Notes: generated by a model from the sequence alone, not told the origin. Numbered from the stretch's first letter, positions 35,108-44,409 are shown. The stretch: DNA of 64,000 nucleotides from Rhodoblastus acidophilus (GCF_009720655.1 NZ_WNKS01000001.1:248001-312000); one strand, 5' to 3'. Numbers and translations: made by a program.

Positions 35108-37686
35108 TGTCCCCCCTCGCGAAACGGGTTTTTTGCGCGCTGGCGTCCGCCGTCCCGCTCCTCGCCGTCGCCGCCCAGGCGCAAAGCCTGCTGGCGCCCT
35201 TGCCCATGTCGCAGCTTCCCCTGATCGGGTCCGCGCCGTCAAAACTTCTTGCGGGGGCGCCCAGGCCGTCGCCCCCGCCGCCGTCGAATAAGATCGACTA
35301 CACGCCGGTTTCCGCGATCCTCGACCCGCATGTCGGCGAGGCCGTGCTGCGGCATTTGCCCAACAACATCCAGGGCTTTCGGCTGCAAGGCGAAACCGGC
35401 GCCTCGGAATGGCCGATCTATCTGTCGGAAACGCAGGCCCTGCGAAAACTGTCGTTCCGGATCGGCTATCTTTCGGCCGTCTCGGTGATGCCGGAGGCCT
35501 CCACCCTCACGGTTTTCATCAACGACGTCGCCATCGGCGAGACCCATATCAACGCGCCCAACAAGGCGGAGCAGGTGGATTTCGCCGTGCCGCCCGAACT
35601 GCTGCGTCCCGGCTTCAACGCGGTGCGCGTCAGCGTCGACCAGCGGCACCGCGTCGATTGTTCGCTCGCCGCCACCAACGAACTGTGGACGCAGATCGAC
35701 CCGTCGCGCACCGGCCTGCTGATCCCCGGCGGCGACGCCGGCGTGCGCGACATCGCCGACATTCCCGCGCTGCCGCCGGACGCGCAGGGGGCGCTGCCGA
35801 TCCGCGCCGTGCTGCCGGGCCGCACCAGCCCCGCCAATATCGAGCGCATGATCCGCGCCGTGCAGTTCATCTCGACCCACGGCCGGTTCGAGCAGCCCTC
35901 CGTCGACGTTGGGCCGATGGCGTCGGGCGACTATGGCGTCAATCTGGTGGTCGGGCTCTACGAGGACGTGGCGAAACTCGCCGATCTCGACGGCGATCTC
36001 TCCGGCCTCGGACGCGTCGACGGTCCGCGCCTCGCCCTGCTGGCGGCGACGCCGTCTCGCCGCGCAACGATTGTCATCACCGGCCTGACCGAGGACGACG
36101 TCAACCGCGCTTTGGCGGATTTCGCACGCGAGCCCGCGCGAAAAGGCTCGCCGGAAGGGCTGCGCGCGGCGCAGAGTTTTCCCGGCTATCGCATCGGCGG
36201 CGGCCAGACCCTGCGCCTGCGCGATCTGGGCCTGCACAGCCAGGAGTTTTCCGGCCGGTTCTTTCGCGCCGGGTTCAACATCGTGCTGCCCGCCGATTTC
36301 TACCCCGCCAATTACGCCAAGGTTCCCTTGAATCTGTCGGGCGGCTATGTGGCGGGCCTTTCGCGCGGCGCGCAAATCCTCATCTCCATCAACGGCCGCG
36401 ACGCCGTGAGCGCGCCGCTGCCCGCCAACGGCGGCGGCGTCTTCAAGGACAAGACCCTGCCGCTGCCGCTGGGCTTTTTCCGTCCCGGCCTCAACCGCAT
36501 CGAAATCGCCGCGCAGGTTCCGACGCCTGAGGACCTCGTATGTGATCCCGTCAAAATGCTGGAGGCGAAAAAACGCTTCCTGCTGCTCGATTCCACGCAA
36601 TTGCGTCTTCCCGATCTCGCGCGCATCGGCCGCGCGCCCGATTTGGCGGTGACCGCGACCGGCGGCTTCCCCTTCATCGGCGCGGGCAAGCAGCCCAAAA
36701 TGTTCATGCCCGCGCCGGACCGCAATTCCATCGCCGCCGCCGCAACGCTCGCCGGACGCATGGCCGCCTCGGCCGGGCGTCCCATCGACTTCCGCTTCAC
36801 CCTGACGCCGCCGCCTGAAGGGTCGGGCGCGACCCTCGCCATCCTCGACGGACGAACCCTCGACGACGAGACCGCGAAAAAATTTGGCGTCGACGGCGCG
36901 CGCCTGCGCGAGGCCTGGCGAGACAGGTTCGACGCCAAGGCGTCGGAGGTGGAGGAAAAACTCTCCGATTTCGACTCTCGCGCCCGCGCGCGACTTGTTC
37001 TGCAAAAGAACCTGCCCGCTGCTTGCCACATGAGCAAGCGCGCGGTGGCGGCCGCCAGCGCCGCCGCCCCGCCGGAGCCGCCGCCGACGATGGAAGAGGC
37101 CCATGCGCTGGAAAACGACGGGGAGCGCGACCTCGTCGCGGCCTGGGCGCGCGATGGCGTCAGCGAGGTTTTTTGGCGCAGGACCGGCGAGGCGATCAGC
37201 GCGGCGAGTGACGGATTGACCCGGATCACGCGGGGCGCGTGGAACGGCGCCCGCCATTTCGCCGGCGGCGGCGGCGAAGAGCGCGCCGCCAAGCGGGTTT
37301 ACCGGCCGGCCAATTCGCTTGTCATCGCCCAGGTTCCGCTCGGCGCCGGTGCCGACGATATCTGGACGCTGGTGACGGCGCCCAACACGGCGCTGCTGGC
37401 GGAATCCGTCAATTGCCTGTCCGATCCGCGCGTGTGGCGCCAGGTCGAGGGACGGGTGGCCGCGCTCGACGCCTCGAACGGCGAAATCGCCCATCTCGAA
37501 CCTGGAAGTCTCCGCTTCGTCGCGACACAGCCGCTGTCGGTCTCCAACCTGCGCCTGATCGCGGCGAGCTGGCTGTCGCTCAATTCCTTGGCCTATGTCG
37601 GGCTGGCGCTGCTCGCGGCGCTGCTGTTCGGCGCCGCCACCTTCGCCTTTGTCCGCTCGGTCGGCAGGAGGCAGGAATGCGACTGA
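35104..37686 (+). CDS. bcsB: Cellulose biosynthesis cyclic-di-GMP-associated periplasmic subunit
   Basis: 860 residues: signal sequence (VFCALASAVPLLAVAAQAQ), carbohydrate-binding and ferredoxin-like repeats (GASEWPIYLSETQALRKLSF; DRNSIAAAATLAGRMAASAG), and a single C-terminal membrane anchor (LAYVGLALLAALLFGAATFAFV). It guides the glucan through the periplasm and is needed for BcsA activity. The start overlaps bcsA and the end overlaps bcsZ by 10 bases. Its extra C-terminal soluble part before the anchor is longer than in enterobacterial proteins. Confidence 0.93.
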   Translation: MMSPLAKRVFCALASAVPLLAVAAQAQSLLAPLPMSQLPLIGSAPSKLLAGAPRPSPPPPSNKIDYTPVSAILDPHVGEAVLRHLPNNIQGFRLQGETGASEWPIYLSETQALRKLSFRIGYLSAVSVMPEASTLTVFINDVAIGETHINAPNKAEQVDFAVPPELLRPGFNAVRVSVDQRHRVDCSLAATNELWTQIDPSRTGLLIPGGDAGVRDIADIPALPPDAQGALPIRAVLPGRTSPANIERMIRAVQFISTHGRFEQPSVDVGPMASGDYGVNLVVGLYEDVAKLADLDGDLSGLGRVDGPRLALLAATPSRRATIVITGLTEDDVNRALADFAREPARKGSPEGLRAAQSFPGYRIGGGQTLRLRDLGLHSQEFSGRFFRAGFNIVLPADFYPANYAKVPLNLSGGYVAGLSRGAQILISINGRDAVSAPLPANGGGVFKDKTLPLPLGFFRPGLNRIEIAAQVPTPEDLVCDPVKMLEAKKRFLLLDSTQLRLPDLARIGRAPDLAVTATGGFPFIGAGKQPKMFMPAPDRNSIAAAATLAGRMAASAGRPIDFRFTLTPPPEGSGATLAILDGRTLDDETAKKFGVDGARLREAWRDRFDAKASEVEEKLSDFDSRARARLVLQKNLPAACHMSKRAVAAASAAAPPEPPPTMEEAHALENDGERDLVAAWARDGVSEVFWRRTGEAISAASDGLTRITRGAWNGARHFAGGGGEERAAKRVYRPANSLVIAQVPLGAGADDIWTLVTAPNTALLAESVNCLSDPRVWRQVEGRVAALDASNGEIAHLEPGSLRFVATQPLSVSNLRLIAASWLSLNSLAYVGLALLAALLFGAATFAFVRSVGRRQECD

Positions 37687-38807
37687 TCCGCATCGTCACG
37701 CTCGCGCTGACCGCCGTGCTGATCGCCGCCTCGGCCGTCTCGATGGCCCGGGCCGCGCCGGCGCGCGCGCAACCGGTCGAAGACGCGCCGCTCGATCTGG
37801 ATGCGACGGAAAAGAAACTCGGCGGCGCGCTGAAGGCGCCGGAGCTTTGGGCGCTGTACAAGGCGCGATTCGTTTCCGAAACCGGTCGCGTCATCGATAC
37901 CGCCAATGGCGGGATCAGCCACAGCGAGGGCCAGGGCTATGGCATGCTGTTCGCCGTCGCCGCCGACGACCGCGCCGCCTTCGACCGGATCTGGGGCTGG
38001 ACCCGCGCCAATCTGATGGTGCGCGACGACCAGCTTCTGGCCTGGCGCTGGGAGCCCAATGCGCGCCCGGCGGTCGCCGACATGAACGACGCTTCCGACG
38101 GCGACATCCTGGTGGCCTGGGCGCTGGTGGAGGCGGCCGATCGTTGGAACGATCTCTCCTACCGCATCGCCGCCCGGCGCGTGGCGGTGGAGGTGGGCAG
38201 AAAGCTTCTGCTGCTCGGGGGCAAGAACGGTCCGCTGCTGTTGCCGGCGGTCGCGGGTTTTTCGAGGGAGGACCGGGCCGACGGACCTGTCGTCAACCTG
38301 TCCTATTGGGTGTTCCCCGCCTTCGCCCGCCTGCCGCGCGCCGCGCCGGAAGTCGATTGGGCGGGCCTGACCCAATCGGGCCTGGCCGTATTGCGCGCGT
38401 CGAAATTCGGCGCGGCCGGCCTCCCCTCGGACTGGCAGAGTTTCGCCGACGGCGTTCCAGCCCCGGCCAAGGGGTTTGCCCATGCCTTCTCCTACGACGC
38501 CATCCGCATCCCGCTTTACATGGCCATGGCCGGGGTGGGAGAGCGCCCCGCCTACGCGCCGTTTCTGAAACTCTGGGAGCGGTCCGGCCCGGTCGTCGCC
38601 GTCGATCTGGGCAGCGGTGTCGAAAAGGCCTTTGGCGAGCCCGGCTATGAGGCTGTCGCCGCGCTCACCCAATGCGCCGTCCAAGGGAAAAAGCTGCCGG
38701 GCGATTTCGCCGCGCCGCGCCCGAGCCAGAACTATTACCCGGCGACCCTGCAGATGCTGGCGGTGATCGCCGCGCAGACGAGGTATGAGTCATGCGCAAG
38801 AAGCTGA
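37677..38807 (+). CDS. bcsZ: Endo-1,4-beta-glucanase of the cellulose operon (GH8)
   Basis: 376 residues from the ATG at 37677, preceded by AGGAGGCAGGA inside bcsB; the frame is open upstream but overlaps bcsB coding. A signal peptide (ALTAVLIAASAVSMARA) is followed by the GH8 hallmark ISHSEGQGYGMLFAVAADD with the catalytic glutamate, and by NDASDGDILVAWALVEA with the acidic partner. It trims glucan in the periplasm. The next gene starts 16 bases before its stop. Confidence 0.94.
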   Translation: MRLIRIVTLALTAVLIAASAVSMARAAPARAQPVEDAPLDLDATEKKLGGALKAPELWALYKARFVSETGRVIDTANGGISHSEGQGYGMLFAVAADDRAAFDRIWGWTRANLMVRDDQLLAWRWEPNARPAVADMNDASDGDILVAWALVEAADRWNDLSYRIAARRVAVEVGRKLLLLGGKNGPLLLPAVAGFSREDRADGPVVNLSYWVFPAFARLPRAAPEVDWAGLTQSGLAVLRASKFGAAGLPSDWQSFADGVPAPAKGFAHAFSYDAIRIPLYMAMAGVGERPAYAPFLKLWERSGPVVAVDLGSGVEKAFGEPGYEAVAALTQCAVQGKKLPGDFAAPRPSQNYYPATLQMLAVIAAQTRYESCARS

Positions 38808-40687
38808 ATCTGCTGTTTGGCGTCCTGCTTCCGCTGCTGAGCGCGCCTCCGTTCGCCAGCGCGCAAGGGTCGCGCGTCGACGAGAGCGCGCTGCGCTATT
38901 ACGCCTCGACCGGGCAGGCCGAGCGCGCGCAGGCGGAAATTCGCCGCCTGCGCGCGCTCTATCCGGCATGGACGCCCCCCGAAAATCTGTCCGAGAAGAC
39001 GTCGGCGGGCGGCGCCGACGAGGACGATCTGTGGGACCTCTTCGCCGCAAACAAACTGACGGAATTGCAGGCGGCGATCATGGCGCGCCGCGCCGCCGAG
39101 CCGGGTTGGGAGCCCTCCGCCGACCTGCGCGCAAAATTGCGCGTAAAACTGTTCCGCGCGCGCGTGCTCGGCATGGCCCACGATGGCCGTTACGCCGACA
39201 TCGTCCGGGAGCTGAAGAGCGGCGGCATGCGGATCGAGGGCGCCGATGTCGAGACCCTTTGGGCCGTGGCGGACGCCTGGCGCGCGACAAGACAGAACGC
39301 TCAGGCGCTCGACATCTACAAGGCGATTCTGAAGGACACGTCCGAGCCTGGCCCGCGCCTCGCCACCGTGCAGAAGGCGATCGGCGGCCTGCGCATGGAC
39401 GAGGCCGAACAGCTGATCGCCCTGGCGAAGAAGGGCGAGCTGGAGCCGATCGCCATGGACATCGCTCGCGCCCGCATCGCCGCTTTTTTGCACGACGAAC
39501 GCAAGGAGGAGGTGGAGGCGGCCGATCTCAAACTGTTCGCCGAATACGCCAAGGGCGAAAAGGGATTGAAGGACGCCAATCAACCGGGGCTGCTCGGCTG
39601 GTATCACTACAAGCTGAAAAGCTATCAGGACGCGCTCGACTGGTTCAAGCTGTCGCTCGAACATGGCGGCGACGCCATGGTGGCTCATGGCCTGGCGCAT
39701 TCGCTGCGCTATCTCGGGATGAAGCGCGAGGCCGAGGAAGTGGCCTATGCGTGGCGCGAGCCGCTGGTCAACAATTCCATCCTGTTCATCGACATTCTGG
39801 AGCGCGACCTGACCCGGCCGATTCCGCCCTATGTCGAGCCCGAGCGTCTCGCCCGCTACGGCGAGGTGACCCTTCAGACGGCCTCGGGCGAGGGCGCGCA
39901 GGCGCTTGCGTGGTACGCCTACAATTCCTGCCAGTATGATGCGGCGCTGCAATGGTTTACGCGCGCGGTGGCGTGGCATCCGAAGGAGCCGACCGTCTAT
40001 GGGCTGGCGCTCACGCTCGGCCGGCTGAAGCAGGACAAGGAGGCGACGGTTTGGATCAACCGTTATGACGGGCTGTTCCCGCTGGCGGTCGAGATCATCT
40101 TCCCCGTCACGGTCAAGCCGCCGACGCCCTGCGACCAGCGCCTGGATCAGGTCGCGGCCTACCGCCCCGGCCTTCCCGGCGCGTCTGGCGCGCCCGCGCC
40201 CTATGGCGGCGATCCCCGCGCCGTCTCCGATCCCACCGGGCGTTATGCCTGGGGCCGCGTGTCGCCGCCCGGCCTCACCGCACCGATGGGCGCGCCCGGC
40301 GTTCCCAAGCTGGCGCGCGCATTCCCGATCGCGGTCGCGGCGGAAAATCCTCTGCGTTTCGCCCCGGCGGGGCAGGGCATGCTGCTCGGTCCCGGCGGCA
40401 GGCCCCCGGGCGGCTTTGCGCAGGACCGCTGGCAGACCGGCTTCCCGCTGGTCGCCCGGCGCGTGCCCGGCGTCGGCGCCATGCCCTACGAGCGCTACGG
40501 CTACGCCCTGCTGCCCGGCTACAACGGCGTCCAGACTTATTCTTCGCCAAAAGCCTCCGATCAGCTGGCGCCCGCCGGAACGCTCTGGTCGAAGGAGCCG
40601 CCCGACGACGCCTCTTCCGACAATCCCCCGGCCGCGCGCGCCGACCCTCGCCCGCCGGTCGACACGCGCGCGCCCCGCAATGGCTGA
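38792..40687 (+). CDS. TPR-like protein of the cellulose operon (BcsC-like N-terminal part)
   Basis: 631 residues with a signal peptide (LLFGVLLPLLSAPPFASAQ). Helical repeats fill residues 30-440 (YYASTGQAERAQAEIRRLRA, AWYAYNSCQYDAALQWFTRA), resembling the TPR scaffold of BcsC. The last 190 residues are Pro/Gly-rich and disordered-looking. No C-terminal beta-barrel is present, so it cannot be the full export porin BcsC (about 1150 residues). BcsS, predicted to be a barrel, might supply that function; this is inference. It overlaps bcsZ by 16 bases and is followed 12 bases later by bcsN. Confidence 0.75.
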   Translation: MRKKLNLLFGVLLPLLSAPPFASAQGSRVDESALRYYASTGQAERAQAEIRRLRALYPAWTPPENLSEKTSAGGADEDDLWDLFAANKLTELQAAIMARRAAEPGWEPSADLRAKLRVKLFRARVLGMAHDGRYADIVRELKSGGMRIEGADVETLWAVADAWRATRQNAQALDIYKAILKDTSEPGPRLATVQKAIGGLRMDEAEQLIALAKKGELEPIAMDIARARIAAFLHDERKEEVEAADLKLFAEYAKGEKGLKDANQPGLLGWYHYKLKSYQDALDWFKLSLEHGGDAMVAHGLAHSLRYLGMKREAEEVAYAWREPLVNNSILFIDILERDLTRPIPPYVEPERLARYGEVTLQTASGEGAQALAWYAYNSCQYDAALQWFTRAVAWHPKEPTVYGLALTLGRLKQDKEATVWINRYDGLFPLAVEIIFPVTVKPPTPCDQRLDQVAAYRPGLPGASGAPAPYGGDPRAVSDPTGRYAWGRVSPPGLTAPMGAPGVPKLARAFPIAVAAENPLRFAPAGQGMLLGPGGRPPGGFAQDRWQTGFPLVARRVPGVGAMPYERYGYALLPGYNGVQTYSSPKASDQLAPAGTLWSKEPPDDASSDNPPAARADPRPPVDTRAPRNG

Positions 40688-40699
40688 AGGAGTTCAGAC

Positions 40700-41869
40700 A
40701 TGAAAGCCAACCTCGTCCTCCTCCCGCCGCTGATGGCCGCGCTCGCCGGCTGCAACGCCTCCTCCGGCCCGAGCCTCGACATGATGGCGCAAGCCGCGGC
40801 GCCGGCCGCCGTCACCCACGCTACGCCGCCGCGCGCCGCCTCCGTCGACAGCGCGCTGGCGCGCCTGCCCGAGGGCGCCGGCGCCATCAAGGCGGTGCGC
40901 GAGCGCTATTATCCCAATGGCTATGGCCAGGACATCGTGCTGGCGAGCGATGCGCCTGGCGCCTCCAGCCACGTGGCGGTGTCGATCCAGAACGGCCCCG
41001 CCCGTGTGTCGGGTGAAAAGGCGCCGGTGTGGAAGCCGGGGGAAGCCGGAATCAAGGACGAGCTGGCGCGTGAATTCTCCGGCTTGCCGATGCGGGTGGT
41101 CGTCAACGGCGGTTACGAGAATCGCTACGGCCGGTTCGGCGTCGCCGTCGGGCGCGATGGCGAGGCCCTGCGCTGCATCTACGCCTGGCAATATGTGGAC
41201 GACGCCCGCCGCAGCTTTGGACACGGCGCGCGCATCCCGCAGGCCGGCGCCGAGGCCGCGCCGGCGGTGGTGCGCATAAAACTCTGCCGGTCCGATCTCA
41301 CGGTGGACGAACTGGTCGCCCAGGTGAAGGCGCTGGAGATCGACGTTCCCGAAGACTTCGCTTCGGCGCCGGTCGCCCTGCGCATCGCGCCGGCGCAGGC
41401 GCCTCGGTTGCGCGTCGCGCGCAAGCCGGCGCAATCGGTCGTCGCCCGGCGTCCGGTTCGCCCGGCGCAAGAGGCGCCGCTTCAGGAGTCGGCTTATCAG
41501 GGCTATCCTGCGCCCTATCCGGCCCAACCCACGCCGCTTTACGCGCAGGCTCCCATGGCGCCGTCCGCCGCACAGCCCGTTTATACCGCGACGCCGGCGG
41601 CCGCTGGCGCCCCGCGCTATCTGGCGCCGGTTCCTCCTACGGTCGTGGGAACGGGCGCCGCCAACCTCAATCCCAGCCTGCCGCCCCAAGCCTATCGGGG
41701 GCCGGCGTCGCGCGGTGGGACGGGCGACGCCGGGCCGCCGACGCAAAATCCCTATCGGCGCGACGGCGCGCGGACCTACGATGGCGCTCCGGTGAGCGCG
41801 ATCGCGCCGGTTCGCGCCGCCGCCGAGGGCGCCCCGCGCGTCCTGCCGTTAGCGGCCGGAGAGAACTGA
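40700..41869 (+). CDS. bcsN: Cellulose biosynthesis protein BcsN
   Basis: 389 residues with a lipoprotein-like signal: LMAALAGCNAS puts the lipobox cysteine near residue 19. The conserved part is about residues 50-215 (IKAVRERYYPNGYGQDIVLA, ALRCIYAWQYVDD), matching the BcsN family of rhizobial cellulose operons; its role is unknown. The C-terminal 150 residues are Pro/Ala/Tyr-rich and probably disordered. AAGGAG stands before the ATG. The operon ends with the terminator at 41938. Confidence 0.83.
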   Translation: MKANLVLLPPLMAALAGCNASSGPSLDMMAQAAAPAAVTHATPPRAASVDSALARLPEGAGAIKAVRERYYPNGYGQDIVLASDAPGASSHVAVSIQNGPARVSGEKAPVWKPGEAGIKDELAREFSGLPMRVVVNGGYENRYGRFGVAVGRDGEALRCIYAWQYVDDARRSFGHGARIPQAGAEAAPAVVRIKLCRSDLTVDELVAQVKALEIDVPEDFASAPVALRIAPAQAPRLRVARKPAQSVVARRPVRPAQEAPLQESAYQGYPAPYPAQPTPLYAQAPMAPSAAQPVYTATPAAAGAPRYLAPVPPTVVGTGAANLNPSLPPQAYRGPASRGGTGDAGPPTQNPYRRDGARTYDGAPVSAIAPVRAAAEGAPRVLPLAAGEN

Positions 41870-42184
41870 TACGGTTTCCGCAAGATCGCCTCGCGATCCA
41901 CGAAACGAATTCGCGCGGCGGCGCGGAGATCATTTGCAAGCCGCGCAGGCCGCAATGCCTGCGCGGCTTTGCCTTGTCTGCGCCTGTCGCGGGTGGAAAG
42001 CCGTCAATGCCACGGAAGACATGAATCGGAAAGACTTTTCCTTACGTAACCGGAACATTATTACAAAAATGAAGATTTTATTATAAAATATACTCTGTTC
42101 GCACGCGTGATTAAAGTGTTGTTTAGAGCGGAATGGCTAATCTCTGCTCGCTTTCATGAGGAAGGCGCCAACGAGGAGCAGAGC
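41870..42184. other. Intergenic region: bcs terminator, then AT-rich promoter region
   Basis: After the terminator at 41938-41969 the sequence turns AT-rich around 42040-42120 (ATTTTATTATAAAATATACT near 42073), which looks like the promoter of the small gene at 42185. A frame open from 42107 is rejected in favour of the ATG with a good ribosome site at 42185. Confidence 0.5.
41938..41969 (+). terminator. Terminator hairpin after bcsN
   Basis: Perfect 13-bp stem, AAGCCGCGCAGGC (41938-41950) with its complement (41957-41969), loop CGCAAT, followed by a short T-run. It closes the bcsA-bcsN operon. Confidence 0.8.
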
Positions 42185-42547
42185 ATGAAGCTCGCCTATT
42201 GCAAACCGGCCACTGCGGCGCCGGACCTCAAGCCGCAGAATTGGACCGATGTCCGGCTTTGCCTCGAACAATGCCAGGCGAGCGCGGCGAATCAGCCCCA
42301 ACGGGTCGCGCGGCGGCTGGACCGTGTGCTGCGGCGTTTCGCCGGCGCCCTTGAAACGGATGCGTCGGAGCAGGACGGCCACGACCTGTTCGCGCAGGCG
42401 CGCCAGCTCGAGGAAATGGTCGCCTGGCTGGTCGCCATGCGCCGGACCCATGAGGAGACGCTGCGACTGCAGCGTAATCTGACCAGGCTGATGCACGAGG
42501 TGTTCCGCACGCCCGAATGGCGACGGTCGCAGATCCAGGGCATGTGA
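42185..42547 (+). CDS. Unknown small protein
   Basis: 120 residues from the ATG at 42185, with GAGGAG upstream. Not recognised. After a short N-terminal tail it is almost entirely charged helix (LCLEQCQASAANQPQRVARR, LEEMVAWLVAMRRTHEETLR), so a helical bundle or coiled coil; there is no signal peptide or membrane segment. It stands alone between the bcs terminator and dispersed palindromes. Codon use looks native. Confidence 0.65.
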   Translation: MKLAYCKPATAAPDLKPQNWTDVRLCLEQCQASAANQPQRVARRLDRVLRRFAGALETDASEQDGHDLFAQARQLEEMVAWLVAMRRTHEETLRLQRNLTRLMHEVFRTPEWRRSQIQGM

Positions 42548-42556
42548 CGTGACTTT

Positions 42557-42600
42557 CCCTCTCCCCGCAAAAGCAGGGGGAGGGGACGGAACCGTCCCCT
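42557..42600. repeat. Two adjacent palindromes after the small unknown gene
   Basis: 42557-42584 is an imperfect relative of the CCCTCTCCCCGC palindrome (copies at 28688 and 52952). 42581-42600 is a second inverted repeat, AGGGGACGG/CCGTCCCCT with a 2-base centre. The two compete for the same bases and may act as a terminator. Confidence 0.6.
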
Positions 42601-42637
42601 GACGCGTCTGGCTCTGATTTGAAAAAAGCCTCGCGGC

Positions 42638-42931
42638 TCAGCTGCGCGAGGCCATGAACAACAATTGCGTGTCGAAGGCCGGCACCTTGGTGTAGCCGAG
42701 CGCGCGCAGGGCGCGCGGGGCCTCCACGTCGACCACGGAGAAGCCCTCCGCCGCGCTGCGTTGCTTCAGCTCACTGGTTTCTTGGGCGAAGCTGCGCACA
42801 GGATCGCTCACGCTGGTCAGGTCATCCGGCGACCATTTGGCCGCCCATCCCCAAACAGTGTCGTGCCCGGCGGGCAGGTCATGAGAGATGAAGTCCTGGG
42901 GTCGCGAAGCGCCCCGGGCGAAGATGTTCAT
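42638..42931 (-). CDS. Unknown small protein behind an FNR/FixK box
   Basis: 97 residues with a strong ribosome site (GGAGGGGAGGA) before the ATG at 42931. Not recognised; it is soluble and polar, with DTVWGWAAKWSPDDLTSVSD in the middle and RALRALGYTKVPAFD near the end. The near-consensus FNR/FixK box at 43050-43063, with a plausible -10 (TGCTAAA on the - strand, about 43023-43029), suggests expression when oxygen is low. It is downstream of the Lrp gene but has its own promoter region. Confidence 0.65.
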   Translation of the reverse strand: MNIFARGASRPQDFISHDLPAGHDTVWGWAAKWSPDDLTSVSDPVRSFAQETSELKQRSAAEGFSVVDVEAPRALRALGYTKVPAFDTQLLFMASRS

Positions 42932-43049
42932 ACTGTCCTCCCCTCCACGTCCGGTCCGGGTCGCCGTCCTGCGGCCGCCGCTTTTTGCGGCTGTCCCGAT
43001 CCTGACCTTGGAAAGGATAGGCCTTTAGCACTAGTCGCGCAACCGGCAA

Positions 43050-43063
43050 TTGATCTGGCTCAA
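43050..43063 (-). promoter_or_regulatory. FNR/FixK-type box
   Basis: On the + strand TTGATCTGGCTCAA, which matches the FNR/FixK consensus TTGAT-N4-ATCAA at nine of ten half-site positions and has the CTGG-type centre common in rhizobial FixK sites. It lies about 119 bases upstream of the 97-residue gene on the - strand. A start point about 41 bases downstream of the site centre (near 43015) would make this a class II activated promoter. Confidence 0.75.
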
Positions 43064-43097
43064 GGCGCGGGCGCTCACCTTGCAGCGGGAGGAAACG

Positions 43098-43580
43098 TCA
43101 TGCCTCGGAGACGTCGGGCGCCGGAAGCCGGTAGACCGTGGTCGCCTTGATCCGCTCCATGGCGAAGCGCGAGGTGACTTTCTTCAGCGGGGCGGCGGCG
43201 ATCAGGCGCTGATAAAAGGCGTCATAGGCGGCCGTATCCGGAACCACCACGCGCAGCAGGTAATCGACGTCGCCGGCCATGCGATAGACGTCCATCACCT
43301 CGGGCATGGCCGAGACGGCGGAGGCGAATTTCGCCAGCCAGGGTTGCGAATGGTCGTCGGTCTCGATCGACACAAACACGGTCAGGCTGAGGCCGATCTT
43401 TTTCGGGTCGAGCAGGGCGACGCGGCCGGTGATGACCCCCGCCTTTTCGAGTTTCTGCACGCGCTTCCAGCAGGGCGTGGGCGACAGGCCGACGCCGCGC
43501 GAGAGGTCCGCCAGCGCGACGGTGGCGTCCTCCTGGAGCAGCCCCAGGATTTTCCGGTCTATGGCGTCGAGACCCTTCAT
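43098..43580 (-). CDS. Lrp/AsnC-family transcriptional regulator
   Basis: 160 residues. N-terminal helix-turn-helix (LDAIDRKILGLLQEDATVAL, LSRGVGLSPTPCWKRVQKLE) and C-terminal RAM ligand-binding domain (VMDVYRMAGDVDYLLRVVVPD). The start is 7 bases after the transglutaminase gene stop, so it is the last gene of the ATP-grasp operon. The ligand is probably an amino acid; whether it controls this operon is not known. Confidence 0.92.
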   Translation of the reverse strand: MKGLDAIDRKILGLLQEDATVALADLSRGVGLSPTPCWKRVQKLEKAGVITGRVALLDPKKIGLSLTVFVSIETDDHSQPWLAKFASAVSAMPEVMDVYRMAGDVDYLLRVVVPDTAAYDAFYQRLIAAAPLKKVTSRFAMERIKATTVYRLPAPDVSEA

Positions 43581-43587
43581 CCGCGCG

Positions 43588-44400
43588 CTACTGCTGGGTC
43601 TGCCAGCTGGCCTGCCGGGCGGCGGTCACTTTCAGGCGCGTCTCGACCTTCTGGTCCGCATAGCCGGAAAAGGCCTGGCGCCAGGGCGCCGCGCTCCAGT
43701 AATCGACGCCGTGGGCGAGGCGCAAATGGACGTCGCGCGGGCAAAAACCCAGCGCGCCATCGAAAGCGATCCAGCCGATGCCGTCGACATGCGCTTCCGC
43801 CCAGGCGTGAAAGGCGGCGCCTTCGGCGCCGTCGAGCAACAGGCCGGAGACGAAACGCGCCGGGATGTTTTGCGACCGCGCCGCCGTGACGAAGATCTGG
43901 GCGATTTCGCGCGCGCAGCCCTTGCCCTCAGCGAAAACCGCCGCCGCGGCGCGCGGCGCCGAGTCCGTCGGCGCGAAGGCGATTCGGTCATGCAGGGCGC
44001 CCATCAGCAGGTGCAGGCGACTCAGGCGGTCCGCTCCGCTGACCGATTTGGCGAAGGCTGTGATCTCTTCGCCCGGTCCATCGTGGGAATGGCGCAGGAA
44101 AAGGTCGAGCGGCTGCTTCTCATGCAACCCGCGCGAAACGCCCGCCGCGTCCTGGGTCTCGACCTGGCCTTCCGCCGTGATGGCGATTCGCTCCAGCGGC
44201 CCCGCATGCGAGCAGCTATGCGACATGTTGCCGTAACCGTCCTCGATGCGGCGCAGGGTCGCCACGGGCTCCACGCCGACGAACCAGTCGAGCACATGCA
44301 GGCCGTCGAATGGGCGCGGCGTCAGCCGCAAAAGCGTGTTCGCCGAGCGCACCGGTTCGGAAAAGGCTACTTCGATTTGCAGGGTCACTCGCGCGCGCAT
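43588..44400 (-). CDS. Transglutaminase-like cysteine protease family protein
   Basis: 270 residues. The transglutaminase N-terminal region (RPFDGLHVLDWF) is followed by the core with catalytic cysteine in FAEGKGCAREIAQIFVTAAR, then ARFVSGLLL, the histidine in GAAFHAWAEAHVDGIGWIA and aspartate in AFDGALGFCP. It is the small partner of the DUF2126 protein at 13.5 kb. Gene order ATP-grasp, alpha-E, transglutaminase, with gaps of 8-9 bases, shows one operon and a shared function, probably synthesis and hydrolysis of a peptide-like product. Confidence 0.9.
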   Translation of the reverse strand: MRARVTLQIEVAFSEPVRSANTLLRLTPRPFDGLHVLDWFVGVEPVATLRRIEDGYGNMSHSCSHAGPLERIAITAEGQVETQDAAGVSRGLHEKQPLDLFLRHSHDGPGEEITAFAKSVSGADRLSRLHLLMGALHDRIAFAPTDSAPRAAAAVFAEGKGCAREIAQIFVTAARSQNIPARFVSGLLLDGAEGAAFHAWAEAHVDGIGWIAFDGALGFCPRDVHLRLAHGVDYWSAAPWRQAFSGYADQKVETRLKVTAARQASWQTQQ

Positions 44401-44409
44401 GGTCGCACC

